A DNA stretch of 64,000 nucleotides. It comes from Linum tenue (taxonomy: Eukaryota > Streptophyta > Magnoliopsida > Malpighiales > Linaceae). Positions 23,140 to 33,957 of the stretch are shown in pieces. Positions within the stretch are counted from its first letter, which is position 1. Each line of letters begins with the position of its first letter. The translations under genes and the position numbers were made by a program. The stretch lies in the NCBI GenBank assembly GCA_946122785.1, contig CAMGYJ010000011.1, forward strand, positions 37,784,513-37,848,512. Direction: 5' to 3'. The notes below the pieces were generated by a model. The model ran no database searches. It worked only from the letters and a program-made list of their open reading frames with translations, and had not been told where the DNA came from.

Positions 23140-25946
23140 ATTGGCTCGCCAGATAGGGGCCGAGCGCCTGCGTTTGCAAGAAATTAGGAGAATGAGTCTG
23201 TCAAGGAAAGAGGGAAATATGCGTTGAGGGGTGGAGATAGATCATGGTGGAGAAGGATCCAGGCGCCTCAAAATGGGTAGAAGAAGGTGAGATTTGGCAT
23301 CACATGGTGGAGGCGCAACCTTCACAAAGAAAGAAGAAGAAGGCCATATAGATTGGGAAAAAGATAGTAGGCGTCCATAATTTTGGGAGGTCCGGATTTT
23401 ATGAAGTTGAAATGGGCCCAAGCGCATGGTTCAAGCAAACTTTAAAGTGGCGTGAGTGATCAATTCGTTAGAAGGCCCAACATGCGCTCTGATTGAACTA
23501 GGTGCCTCAAGCCCAAGAAGCACAGTAGCACTTCAAATATTACAAATTGCAGAGGGGAGGATTGAACAAGGCGCCTCACCAACACAAGTCCAAAGCCTAG
23601 ACCAACAGGCTAGCTAGCAAGGTTATGCCTATTAAAGAATGTTTTCTGTATACCATCTATGCGTCCAGTATATCACATTCAAAAAAAATTGCTAGCAAAG
23701 AGATCGGAATCGATTCTTTGCTGATAGAAGTCAAGCGCCTACACTATTATGATACAACTTTGAGCATATCAATATCATGTGCCTAGCAAGTGTCGGGATC
23801 AGGTTGGGCTTCTACACACTAAAACCAAGCTAAGTACTCCTTTTCTTTGTGATATTTAATTTATTTTTGCATAATATTGCTTCCATTGAAATACTTTTCG
23901 TCCCCAATTATGGCACCCTTGTGTGAATGCTCTTCGCGCTTGAAAATTGCACCTATGGTTGGAAATACTCTCCGTGCCCAAATCTAGCGCCCGTAATATT
24001 CGAAATATCTCGGAGGGAGATCTCATGCGCCCGTAATACTTGAAGGGTAACCAAGGGAGATGCAAAGCGCCCATAATACCTAAAGCGCCCGAAATACTTG
24101 AAAGGTCTCCAAGGAGATGCAAAGCACCCGAAATACGAAAGGTCTCCAAGTGAGATGCAAAGCGCCCATATTACCTAAAGCGCCCGAAATACTTGAAAGG
24201 TCTCCAAGGTAGATGCAAAGCACCCAAAATACTTGAAAGGTCTCCAAGTGAGATGCAAAGCGCCCATAATACCTAAGGCGCCCGAAATACTTGAAAGGTC
24301 TCCAAGGGAGATGCAAAACACCCGATATATACTTGAAAGGTCTCCAATTGAGATGCAAAGCGCCCATAATACGTAAAGCGCCCGAAATACTTGAAAGGTC
24401 TCCAAGGGAGATGCAAAGCACCCAAAATACTTGAAAGGTCTCCAAGGGAGATGCAAAGCACTCGAAATACTTGAAAGGTCTCCAAGTGAGATGCAAAGTG
24501 CCCATAATACCTAAAGTGCCCGAAATACTTGAAAGGTCTCCAAGGGAGATGCAAAGCACCCGAAATACTTGAAAAGGTCTCCAAGTGAGATGCAAAGCGC
24601 CCATGATACCTAAGGCGCCCGAAATACTTGAAAGGTCTCCAAGGGAGATGCAAAGCACCCGAAATACTTGAATGGTCTCCAAGTGAGATGCAAAGCGCCC
24701 ATAATACCTAAAGCGCCCGAAATACTTGAAAGGTCTCTAAGGGAGATGCAAAGCACCCGAAATACTTGAAAGGTCTCCAAGTGATATGCAAAGCGCCCAT
24801 AATACCTAAGGCGCCCGAAATACTTGAAAGTTCTCCATGATAGATGCAAAGCACCCGAAATACGAAAGGTCTCCAAGTGAGATGCAAAGCGCCCATAATA
24901 CTTAAAGCTCCCGAAATAATTGAAAGGTCTCCAAGGTAGATGCAAAGCACCCGAAATACTTGAAAGGTCTCCAAGTGAGATGCAAAGCGCCCATAATACC
25001 TAAAGCGCCCGAAATACTTGAAAGGTCTCCAAGGGAGATGCAAAGCACCCGAAATACGTACGTGATAGTTCTCCAAGGGGTATTTAAAGCGCACGTAATA
25101 CCCAAAGCACCCGAAGTACTTAAAAGCGCCCATTATACTTGCAAGTTCTCTATGGGAGTGTAAGGTGTTCATAGTACCTAACAGGGGTTCAAGGGAGAAG
25201 CGAGGCGCTCGCAATATCTCAGAAAACTCATAGCAAAGTGTTAGACACCCGCAACACCAAAGTCAATAAAAACGTTATAATAGATGCGCATAAAGGAAGC
25301 ACTTCGAGGTTAAGGCGCTTCCTTTCTAGCCTCCAATAATACATCTCAAGGAATAAGCTAAGTGTTTTCCGTCTCTACTCGAGTTATATTCCTAGTTATT
25401 GTATGAACCAAATTTTGTTGCATTCTTGAGTATATTTGTGATCATTATTCTGTGTAATTGATATGGTAATGGGGGACATGAATTGGGGGACAAAACACCA
25501 AATGATCTTACGTAAAACTTGACAAGTCAGAGGATTTTAGTTAGTCGTCCAGGGCATCACTGGGCGCCTAACCGGGTGGACAGTTGGGGGTAACATGTGC
25601 ATGTGCATTCGGGATTTTTTCTAAGGCAAAAAAATCTTTAATTATGTGCCGAAAAATGTCATAGCCTTGTTAGGCATCATATGTGCAATAAATAGTTTTA
25701 TCTCATTGCTTGAGTTATATCCCTAACCGTGTTATGAGTCGCATTATGTTACATTGTTCTTTCTCTCCATGGTTCTTGCTCCGGGGTCTTAAGCTATTAT
25801 GATCATGGGGGACATGGATCAACTAGCAGAGTAAAAAGAGGCACATGCACGTCATATGCCAGATGTAGAGTCCAAACATGTTTGACAACATGAAGACTTC
25901 TAGTTAGGCATCCAGTGTACCACTGAATACCTAACTGGGGGACAAT
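23140..25946 (+). mobile_element. Internal region 2 of the non-coding LTR retroelement
   Basis: 2.8 kb, co-linear with internal region 1 but without the MITE and without the 66-bp duplication. Its tandem array (about 24000-25170) is longer. No retroviral-type protein motif is found. It ends in the same ACTGGGGGACAAT before LTR 3. Confidence 0.8.
24000..25170. repeat. 98-bp tandem repeat array 2
   Basis: About ten units of the same 98-bp repeat as array 1, with some units missing part of a 40-bp segment (for example near 24124 and 24860, where CTTGAAAGG is shortened to GAAAGG). The difference in copy number from array 1 shows expansion or contraction after duplication. Confidence 0.9.
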
Positions 25947-26500
25947 TGTTGGGGGTGTAAATATGGCATAGCCCAGCCTAATAGTAAATATGATCTGCAA
26001 GGCACATATGGACCCAAGCCCACAAAGCACCACAAGGCCCAACTGAAGCCCAACAAAATATCACAAGGTTTTACCTATAAATATGCTCCTAGGTCTTTCA
26101 AGCAAGGGACCTCTTCTTCTCCTCTACTCATTTTGACATATCACTTATCTCTCTACAATCTCTCTCTACCTAAGATCTCCTTATTTCTCTATCATTGTAC
26201 TAATGTTGATCGTCGGAGTGTAGATAATGGGAGCCATCCCCGCCCTTTCACAGACCGGCACCCCTCTTGTTTCTTGGCAGAAGAAACAATATAAATATGC
26301 TCCTAGGTCTTTCAAGCAAGGGACCTCTTCTTCTCCTCTACTCATTTTGACATATCACTTATCTTTCTACAATCTCTCTCTACCTAAGATCTCCTTATTT
26401 CTCTATCATTGTACTAATGTTGATCGTCGAAGTGTAGATAATGGGGGCCATCCCCGCCCTTTCACAGATCCGGCGCCCCTCTTGTTTTTTGGCAGAAACA
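25947..26500 (+). mobile_element. LTR 3 of the tandem element
   Basis: 554 bp, from TGTTGGGGGTG to GGCAGAAACA, with TATAAATATG at 26076 and 26290. It is followed by unrelated DNA rather than by the primer-site sequence, so it is the outer 3' LTR. Confidence 0.85.
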
Positions 26501-27336
26501 AAAACCAATCCCAACAGCCATGTATGAAGTATTATCATTTATCACTGAACACTGTGCCATCTTATTGAGCAAGGTGCCTTGATGGCAGTTGTTGAGATTT
26601 TATTATATATATATATTTATAATATATATTTATAATATATATATATAATATATATATATGTGCCAATTTCAACAGCAAGCCGTTGAGTTAGGTGATAGTA
26701 AAATTCAAAATTGACCTCAATCTGAATACATCCATCATTACTCATTATCCTCATCCTTCAACTTTAATGGAAAGCTATCCTGATTCCTGACCAAGACTAA
26801 TACCTATTTTAATCTAAACTAGCACCGGGCCCGGCCCCTTGGCCGGGAAAGTCTAGACAAAAAATATGTTCATATAACATGCTTACAATATAATAGGAAG
26901 ATACGACATATCACTGAAAAAAGAAATATAATTGTTCAAAGAAGAAAAGAAAAACATACAAAATAATAGGTTTTCAATACTTAAAAATGGCAAATAGTTC
27001 AAGATTAGAGTTGTTTTTCCTAAAACATACATAATGAACCCTCAGAAGGAAAGAAAAAGATTGGTCTCTAACAGATTTTAGGAATGAGATCATTTGTAAC
27101 CCTAATTAATGTCTAACAGATACACCCATATTATTCCTCTTCATAGAAAGTAGAATAAGGATCAGCTGGTTTGGAAGCATGCTAGTCGTAGTCCCCGAAG
27201 ATGCCTAGAAAATAGTCCGGGTTCTCAAGAGAGCTTCAAACTTAAGGCTGAGTGCAACTAATTTTGAATTACATATGTTTGTCTTTGTCAGTGATGCTGA
27301 TACTTTCACTGACTACTTTGATTGGTAAGTTGACCA
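26501..27336. other. Intergenic with an AT-rich simple repeat
   Basis: A TA/TATATTTATAA simple repeat occupies about 26604-26660. The rest is AT-rich without any recognisable gene or element. Confidence 0.6.
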
Positions 27337-27345
27337 TAAATAATA

Positions 27346-28225
27346 GGGATATACCTTATTTTGACCTTGAAGTTTGTCGTAAAAGCCAAACTTGATATGA
27401 ACTTGCAAATAAGACAGTTTTTCAAAATTTTGAAAGAAATGGACAAATTTGGACTGGAATTTATGTTGTTCGTTAATATTAAAAGTTAAAAATTTCTTCA
27501 TCCATTCAACATACAATGCTCAGGTGGTTGCGATTGCGATGTGGCTTCCATGTCATAGGGATGATACCTTATTTTGGCATGAACTTGATGTAAAAGACAA
27601 TTTTGGCTCGAATTTTCAAATAAGATAGGTTTGTTTGCACTTTGAAAGAAATGAACAAATTTGGTCCGAAATTTGGGTTGACCTTTAATATTGACAGTTG
27701 TGATAGAGAGGTTTCGGTTGCGATGTGGCTTCCAAGTCATTTATTTATAAAGTCTAAAAAAGTGAATTTTTCAGAAGAAAAAAAGACCACAAAATAGGAC
27801 CCTTAGTATATCCTAATATTTTCATATTTACTTGCATAAATCATATTAAAAGGAAAAAGAAATTGATTCAGGCCCCCAAAAATCCCAAAGCACGAAGCTA
27901 TCTCTCTTTGTACCCCTCTCATCAATATTAACGGCAACCTAAATTTTGGGTCAAAGTTATTCATTTCTTTGAAAATTCGTACAAAACTGTCTTATTTGAA
28001 AGTGTAGGGCAAAATAGCATATTATACCTATGACGTGAAAGTCACACCACAGTCACCTTAACATTGTATGTTGAGTCATAAAAAAAAGAAATGTTTGACC
28101 CTCAATATTAATAACCGACCAAATTTGTTAATTTCTTTCAAATTCGGACAAAACTATCTTATTTGAATGTTCATGCCAAAATTGTTATTTACATCAAAGT
28201 TCAACACAAAATAGGATATTATCCC
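27346..28225. mobile_element. Mutator-like MITE with doubled terminal repeats
   Basis: 880 bp, flanked by the exact 9-bp duplication TAAATAATA (27337-27345 and 28226-28234). The ends are GGGATATACCTTATTTTG and, on the other strand, GGGATAATATCCTATTTTG, and the inverted similarity extends well over 100 bp. Each terminal repeat is present twice in tandem: a second left unit starts near 27557 and a second right unit lies near 27940-28068. There is no coding capacity. Confidence 0.85.
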
Positions 28226-28234
28226 TAAATAATA

Positions 28235-29955
28235 TAGGAGTACTAAAAATATTGGACTAATGAAGTTCAAAATGTTTCAAACAACATACAACCCTGATAA
28301 AACTGCAGTCCAACCAACTAACATTTAGAACAAATGACTTTCCAGCAGGATAACACAACTATAAGTATGGGTGGTTCTATCATATTTTGATTAAGAAAAT
28401 GACATAAGGAAATGATATATAGACCTTGAATGATATACTCTGAGTATGAAAATGATGTCTAGTGGCCGGAGCTAGGGACATGGTACTATACCTTAAGCCC
28501 TTACAGATTAAAATCTAGGTCTTAATTCTATGAAGCTCATATACTAAGATCAATTTTATTAGAAACAATAATCGAAGGTCGTGTTTGATCAAAATACATC
28601 AAAAAAATTATGTGCATAATCTTAGTGTTTAGGGCAAGGATTGAAAACCCTTAACGTACCGGGGGTTCGACTAAACCAGTAGGCACTATGTAGTGTTGTG
28701 AAACGACTGAATCACGGTTAACCACAGTTTTCGCATAAAATACCCTCCTGCCGACTTTTTCGGTACAACCTCTGATGAGGTTTTATAATCCTTGGTTTAG
28801 GATCTATGATTTAAATAGTTAAGACCTAGAGTTCACTCGTCAAGGGTTAGAATATAGTGTCTCGTCTCGAAATCAGGTTAATTCAAAGTCTAGATTGCCA
28901 TTTCTTACCAAGGGTATGAGTTACCTTTTGATTTTACTCAAAATATGATAGAAAACACTACACACACACATACTGGTATACTACAGGAGTATAGTATACT
29001 GGTATACTCCAAGAGTATAGTATACTCCACATGATCTAGACATTAGATGTATCATACCCCAAACTCGGTTAAAAATCATGGTCTAGATAGACATATCTCA
29101 CGAAGAGTACCTGAAGTATAATATACTCCAGGAGTACACCAGTCTGACCCATATATATGTGGTTGTGTGTGCACATATATATTTAATATTGTAATTTGAT
29201 ATGCAATATTCGAATAAATGATATTTGGATTGCGGTTTTAAGATTATCCTCCATTTATAAGATAGACTACCATTATTATTGAAGTCAAAATAAAATAATA
29301 ATAAATGATAATCAAAGATCCAACACTAAAAATGCTTAAGAAAGACTTAGTGGGGTAGCTAACTGTGCTGGAAAAGTCATTTGATTTTCAGAATTTTGCC
29401 TCTTGTATGTTTTTTTTATAAATAAATGCAACAAATTTGTTTAGTCTTATTGGTTATGACTCTTGTCCTTGTTAGAAGAGACCCGGGTTCAAATCTTGAC
29501 ACTGATATTTTTTTCAAATAAAAAAATAAACAATTGCAATGACGAAAGTACCCTTCCTACTTTCACTCTCGTTGCAGAAAATTTGAAATGGAAGAAAGTT
29601 GAGTCATGAATCTCCATCATATATCTTATAGATGTCGACCCAGTGGTAAAAGCTGGCACACAACTGCTCACACCCAATAGGAAAACTGGTCCATTTTCTC
29701 TTCCACCTCTTTCTTAATCGAATTTACTTCTCTGTCTTAGATTAAGAAAGATACCAGGTTCCCTTAAAAAATATATATACAAGTCGACAACCAGAAATCA
29801 TAAATGAAGAAGAGAAGCTAAGAGGTGGCAAGATCTTGAGTATGTTAATTGGGCTTGTTGTCAGTCTTGCTCAGCGCCTTGATCCTTCCAGTTTCAGGTG
29901 TCACGTTTAAGATTTATTTTGTTTAATGAATTTGAAAAATAGGGTTTTGGAAAAC
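28235..29955. other. Intergenic, no gene seen
   Basis: AT-rich sequence. Near 28970-29140 several copies of AGTATAGTATACT / ACTCCAGGAGTA palindromic motifs cluster. No reading frame, RNA gene or element end could be supported. Confidence 0.5.
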
Positions 29956-30249
29956 TCGTTTGGTTGTCGGATTTGAAAATGAAAGTTTTGGATTTTAAGA
30001 ACCTTTGGATATATGATTGATTTGTTGCATTATGGATTTGAAAGAGTACATTTGCCTTCCACTATCAAATCTCAAATGAAACATGGAATTTGCAAATCCA
30101 TGGTGTCCACGGATTTGAATATAAAGAAAAGGGCCAAATCTGTGGGTCTTACAGATTTGTGTCTCTTAGCAAATAATGGATATATGTCAAATCCTTGATG
30201 CTTGGAATTTGGGTGCCAAATCCATCACCCAAATCTCAAAAGCAAACGA
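29956..30249. mobile_element. Small MITE rich in GGATTTG
   Basis: The left end TCGTTTGGTTGTCGGATTTG and the right end on the other strand, TCGTTTGCTTTTGAGATTTG, form an inverted repeat enclosing about 290 bp. A second, more degraded unit with the same internal motifs continues to about 30714, ending CAAATCC...AAACAAACAC. No clear target duplication was found. Confidence 0.6.
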
Positions 30250-30775
30250 TACCTAAATTTATGATGAATTTGTTAGCATTATGGATTTGAAAGAGTTTAT
30301 GGTTTGTTTATTGGATTTTATTGTGGCTTATGCTTGACTAGATTTGTGGGTGTAATGAATTTTCGACCTTCACTCAAATCGCACCTGCAACTATGGGATT
30401 TACAAGCTCGTGGAGTCCACGGATTTAGACCCTTAAAGTTCATGGATCCCACAGATTTTATCCCTCAAAAATAGAATTTGCGAAACCCTACCGTATTGGC
30501 CACTAGGACCTGAAATATCGGATACCAAATCCGAATAGATAGACGGTTTTAGCGCTAGAAAAAATTTAAACCACGGTAAAACAAAATTAGCTTTTCAAAC
30601 AACAGACTTTAGGACAAGTCCATAATGGATTGAATTTGAGATCCAAACTAGTCACTAAATCCATAAATTGAACAACCCGTTTAATTGGGTCCAAATCCAT
30701 GAAGTAAACAAACACTTTATGTTTAACTGGGTAGCGTTATGAAGAGAGGAAGGGTTAAGAATAGAGTATCGAGTC

Positions 30776-31350
30776 CAATGCAGTTAAAAGCGCGATTCTA
30801 CCTAGAAGCGGAAAAGGGGTAAAATCGTAAAGCGTTGAATCAAAGCGTACGTTTTTTACGCATACCGAAAAGTAACTAAAAATATATTAAGAAATATACT
30901 ATGTAAAATATGATGCACAAAATTTAGATGAAGTTAATAAATAAATGCAATTCATGCATAAGTTAACAATAAGCCACCTTTTCCTCTATGCTAATGAATT
31001 TGGGAAGAGGCTAGCTAGTGAATTAGATTACTCTATTGAAGCTGAGAATGCATCCAAGTATCTGGTATGTATCTTTTAATCTCAAATGTATCATATTGTT
31101 AGTGATTTACTTTTAAAATATATTTTTTATAATTAATTTCATGAAAAGAATACCCATTAGTGAACTGAAAGCGTAAAAGCGTAAAACGTTTTGGTGAACT
31201 AGAAGCGTAAAAGCGTAAGCATTTAAGCTTTAAAGCGGAATTTAGTCCGATTTTATACACTCAAGTTTTTATATGGAAACAAAAGCGTTTTGGTGACCTA
31301 AAAGCATAAAACCGTAAGTTTTTAAGTTTTAAAGCACGATTTTGACTGCA
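30776..31350. mobile_element. MITE, same family as 20171-20940
   Basis: It starts CAATGCAGTTAAAAGCG and ends GATTTTGACTGCA. The flanks TATCGAGTC (30767-30775) and TATTCGAGTC (31351-31360) look like a 9-10 bp target duplication with one indel. The middle (about 30960-31130) differs from the other copy. Confidence 0.7.
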
Positions 31351-32330
31351 TATTCGAGTCAGGTGGGGGTTGAGTTGGGTTGGGTTATGCAATGGGTCTA
31401 ATGTGGCGGGTATTATAACATGGCGGGTCGGTTTTTATGATGTGGCGGGTTAAAATTTGTTGAATCAACATTTCTATTAGCCATTTAAGCAAAACACTGA
31501 CTGTGGCAGACGAAAACTAATAGAGAGTTACCAAACTTGGAAGATTTAACTAATCCTAGGGACCCTGAATGGAAGAGTTAATTTGGTTGTTGTATTAGTT
31601 TGGCCAGCTTGGTTATGATATCATATTCCATGGTAAATAGAATTTAGACTTAATTGGTTCAGTGACTATCATCCATGCAGTCAAAATTGCAATTCTACAT
31701 AGAAGCATTTTGGTGATGTAGAAACATAAAAACGTAAGGTTTAAAACGTAGATTTTGACTACACTTGTAAGTGAAAAGCGCGATTCTACATAGAAACATT
31801 TTGGTGACACAGAAGTGTAAAAACCAATGTTGTTAGAACCGAACTAGTGTATGAACCGATATAGTAAATGATTCACGCTTGAGTGGTCTAACTGTGCTAA
31901 ACCGTTAAAAAATCATTAATGAACCGATGTCTTATGAACACAGATATTTTTTATCGACATATATAGTAACTAGTTTAAAATTCTAAATCAACATAATATA
32001 AATAGAAGAACATAAAAATGAGTTCATTTGAGTAGTGAAATTTTAGGAGTGGAAATAAAAAAATCAATCATATCCTTAAATCAATCCTTACTTAAAAAAT
32101 AATGGCTCATTTTAGCAATTAAATTTTAGAAATGAAAATAAATAAATTAGTGGTTGGTGGCTAAGTACGGAAAAAGGAAAAAATTTAGTTCACAACTAGT
32201 ATTTGAAATTATTATAATTGCTATAAGTATTTCAATTTGCAAATAAGTTTTTAAACAATTAGTATAGAGTTAATTACTTTATATTTTAAAAGGTTAAACT
32301 TGATCAACAACAAGCTTGTAGCATAGTAAT
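31351..32330. other. Intergenic with a MITE fragment
   Basis: Around 31676-31835 there are further pieces of the TGCAGTCAAAA family in both orientations (TGCAGTCAAAATTGC, GATTTTGACTACACT). Another fragment lies near 33500-33550. The rest is AT-rich DNA without a gene. Confidence 0.5.
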
Positions 32331-33242
32331 TATAGCTACAACTAGTTATGTGAATTGATAGTTCTCTGTCCTTTTTCTTATCTCTTCTCTCTATACGCTA
32401 CCACTTTATTTTTTCAAAGGGCGTCGGCGTCATATGCACCATCTGGTGACCGGCTACCGCCCAATCCGTTTCCTTTTTGTCTTTTTGTCTTTACTCCATT
32501 TCTTTGTTGCTCTTTTTATTTGCACTTTGCTTTCTTTTTCTTTGATTTTCTTGTTATTTTTTTGCTATGGTTTGGTCCTTTTCTCTCCTTTGTGGATATG
32601 TTTCCTCCCCTTTGTGAGTTGAGTTTTGGACCTTCTAATATGAGTTTTCATATCGGGATATATTTCCCCTTTGGATGCAAAGGAGGCTGGACTTTGTCCA
32701 GCTTGTCTCTTCTTCCTCGTGACCTTCGTCTACCTCTTTTGCTTCACCTTACACATCTTGGTAATTCGAAGATGTGGCCGCTAGCTTGGACTTGGTTTGA
32801 AGGTATTGGAGACAAAGGTTTTTCTCACGACCTCGTCACCGGCCACCCATGCAACTTCAAGTCTTTTTCAGCGCTCTTGGTCCGAGGAACAACGGGTGTT
32901 TTGGTCTTGCAAGGTTCGGTCGGATGTGACTATGGCTCGTTTTCGCTTTCCTCTGCTCGGGTTGGTGGCTTCAACTTCATGTCTTGCCTCCATCGGCCTT
33001 TTTCTAGCGATTGGGGGGGGGGGGGGGGGGGGAGATGCGTTTTAGGGGCACCAACCACCGTGGGAATGAGTGGGAGGCAGGGCTCTTGTTTGGGCTCCTT
33101 TATTTTGAGCTCTATTGGGTATCGAGTCTGGTTTTGGGGTTTTGGACTTGGGTTTTTCTTTTCTTACTTCAAATGTATCTTGTTGAAACATTTTTCTTTT
33201 GGGTTTGGCCCATTTGCAATATAATCCAACCTGTTAAAAAAA
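32331..33242 (+). mobile_element. Retroposed insert, probably the 3' part of a LINE
   Basis: About 0.9 kb of TTT-rich, low-AT-context sequence ending CCAACCTGTTAAAAAAAA. An 18-bp imperfect direct repeat (14 of 18 identical; 32313-32330 and 33243-33260) flanks it, as expected for target-primed reverse transcription. It carries an 870-bp open frame (32355-33224) that I do not recognise and that contains a G-run (about 33018-33033). A LINE 3' untranslated region or a processed copy of an unknown transcript are both possible. Confidence 0.45.
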
Positions 33243-33260
33243 AGCTCATAGAATAGTAAG

Positions 33261-33957
33261 TAAACAACTCATTATTTTAACGAAGATGTTGTGTGTTGAA
33301 ATCCCAACTCCAACATTTTTATATAACAAGCATAAAATTTTGGGCAGACTAGTCAAAGTCGGCCGAGTGGCTTGTGCAATTACTCTTTTAACCAATCGAA
33401 CTAATTGTTAGCCGTCCGACTCTCATTAAGGGGCCATAAGCAACATCAAAGCTGGATTTGGATCAGTTGATGTTTCTACCGATTGAACCGGCTAATAACG
33501 ACGGTAAAAACGTAAGCTTTTAAATCTTAAAGCACACTGTTGACTACATTAATTAGCATGATAACCATTTGAACCCCACTATCAAGTGTATTTCAAGATC
33601 CCTGTATTTTACATCAATTGTAAATATCCCTGAACTTTTAAATTTCTATCTAATTTGCATTCATGCGATCCATAAATTTAACCTTCACATTGCCCCAATC
33701 TAATTAACACTACCACACAATTAATGGATACGAAGGGCTTCTAAGTAGAATTCCAAAGGAACTTGTGTTAGACGGCTATACGACTACAAGGCCTTTCCAT
33801 AAAATAAAAAGTACAATACTACTGACAACAGCATAACCAGCTTTCGAAAAGGAATCCTACTACGATATACTCATATACACACACATAACCTTTAGCTCGT
33901 ATGAGGGAGGGACTCCTCCCCTTAACTACATAACTGTTGGGAACCAGAAAAGTTGCC
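33261..33957. other. Intergenic and QTRT2 3' untranslated region
   Basis: A fragment of the TGTAGTCAAAA MITE family lies near 33500-33552. The part next to 33957 is the 3' untranslated region of the minus-strand gene. No other feature is seen. Confidence 0.5.

Noticed and set aside
20990..25170. Regularly spaced 40-bp repeats resembling a CRISPR array
   Set aside because: Nuclear plant DNA. The units are contiguous, without unique spacers, and lie inside an LTR retroelement.
20874..25214. Many overlapping minus-strand open frames of 60-200 codons with repeated LPWRPFKYFG / LETFQVFR motifs
   Set aside because: They are translations of the 98-bp tandem repeat. Because 98 is not a multiple of three, the frame rotates and the same peptide strings appear in all frames; there are no starts, domains or codon signature of a gene.
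32355..33224. 289-codon plus-strand open frame as a real membrane protein gene
   Set aside because: Phe/Leu-rich because of T-rich DNA, interrupted by a G-run, no splice or promoter context, and contained in a retroposed insert with a poly(A) tail.
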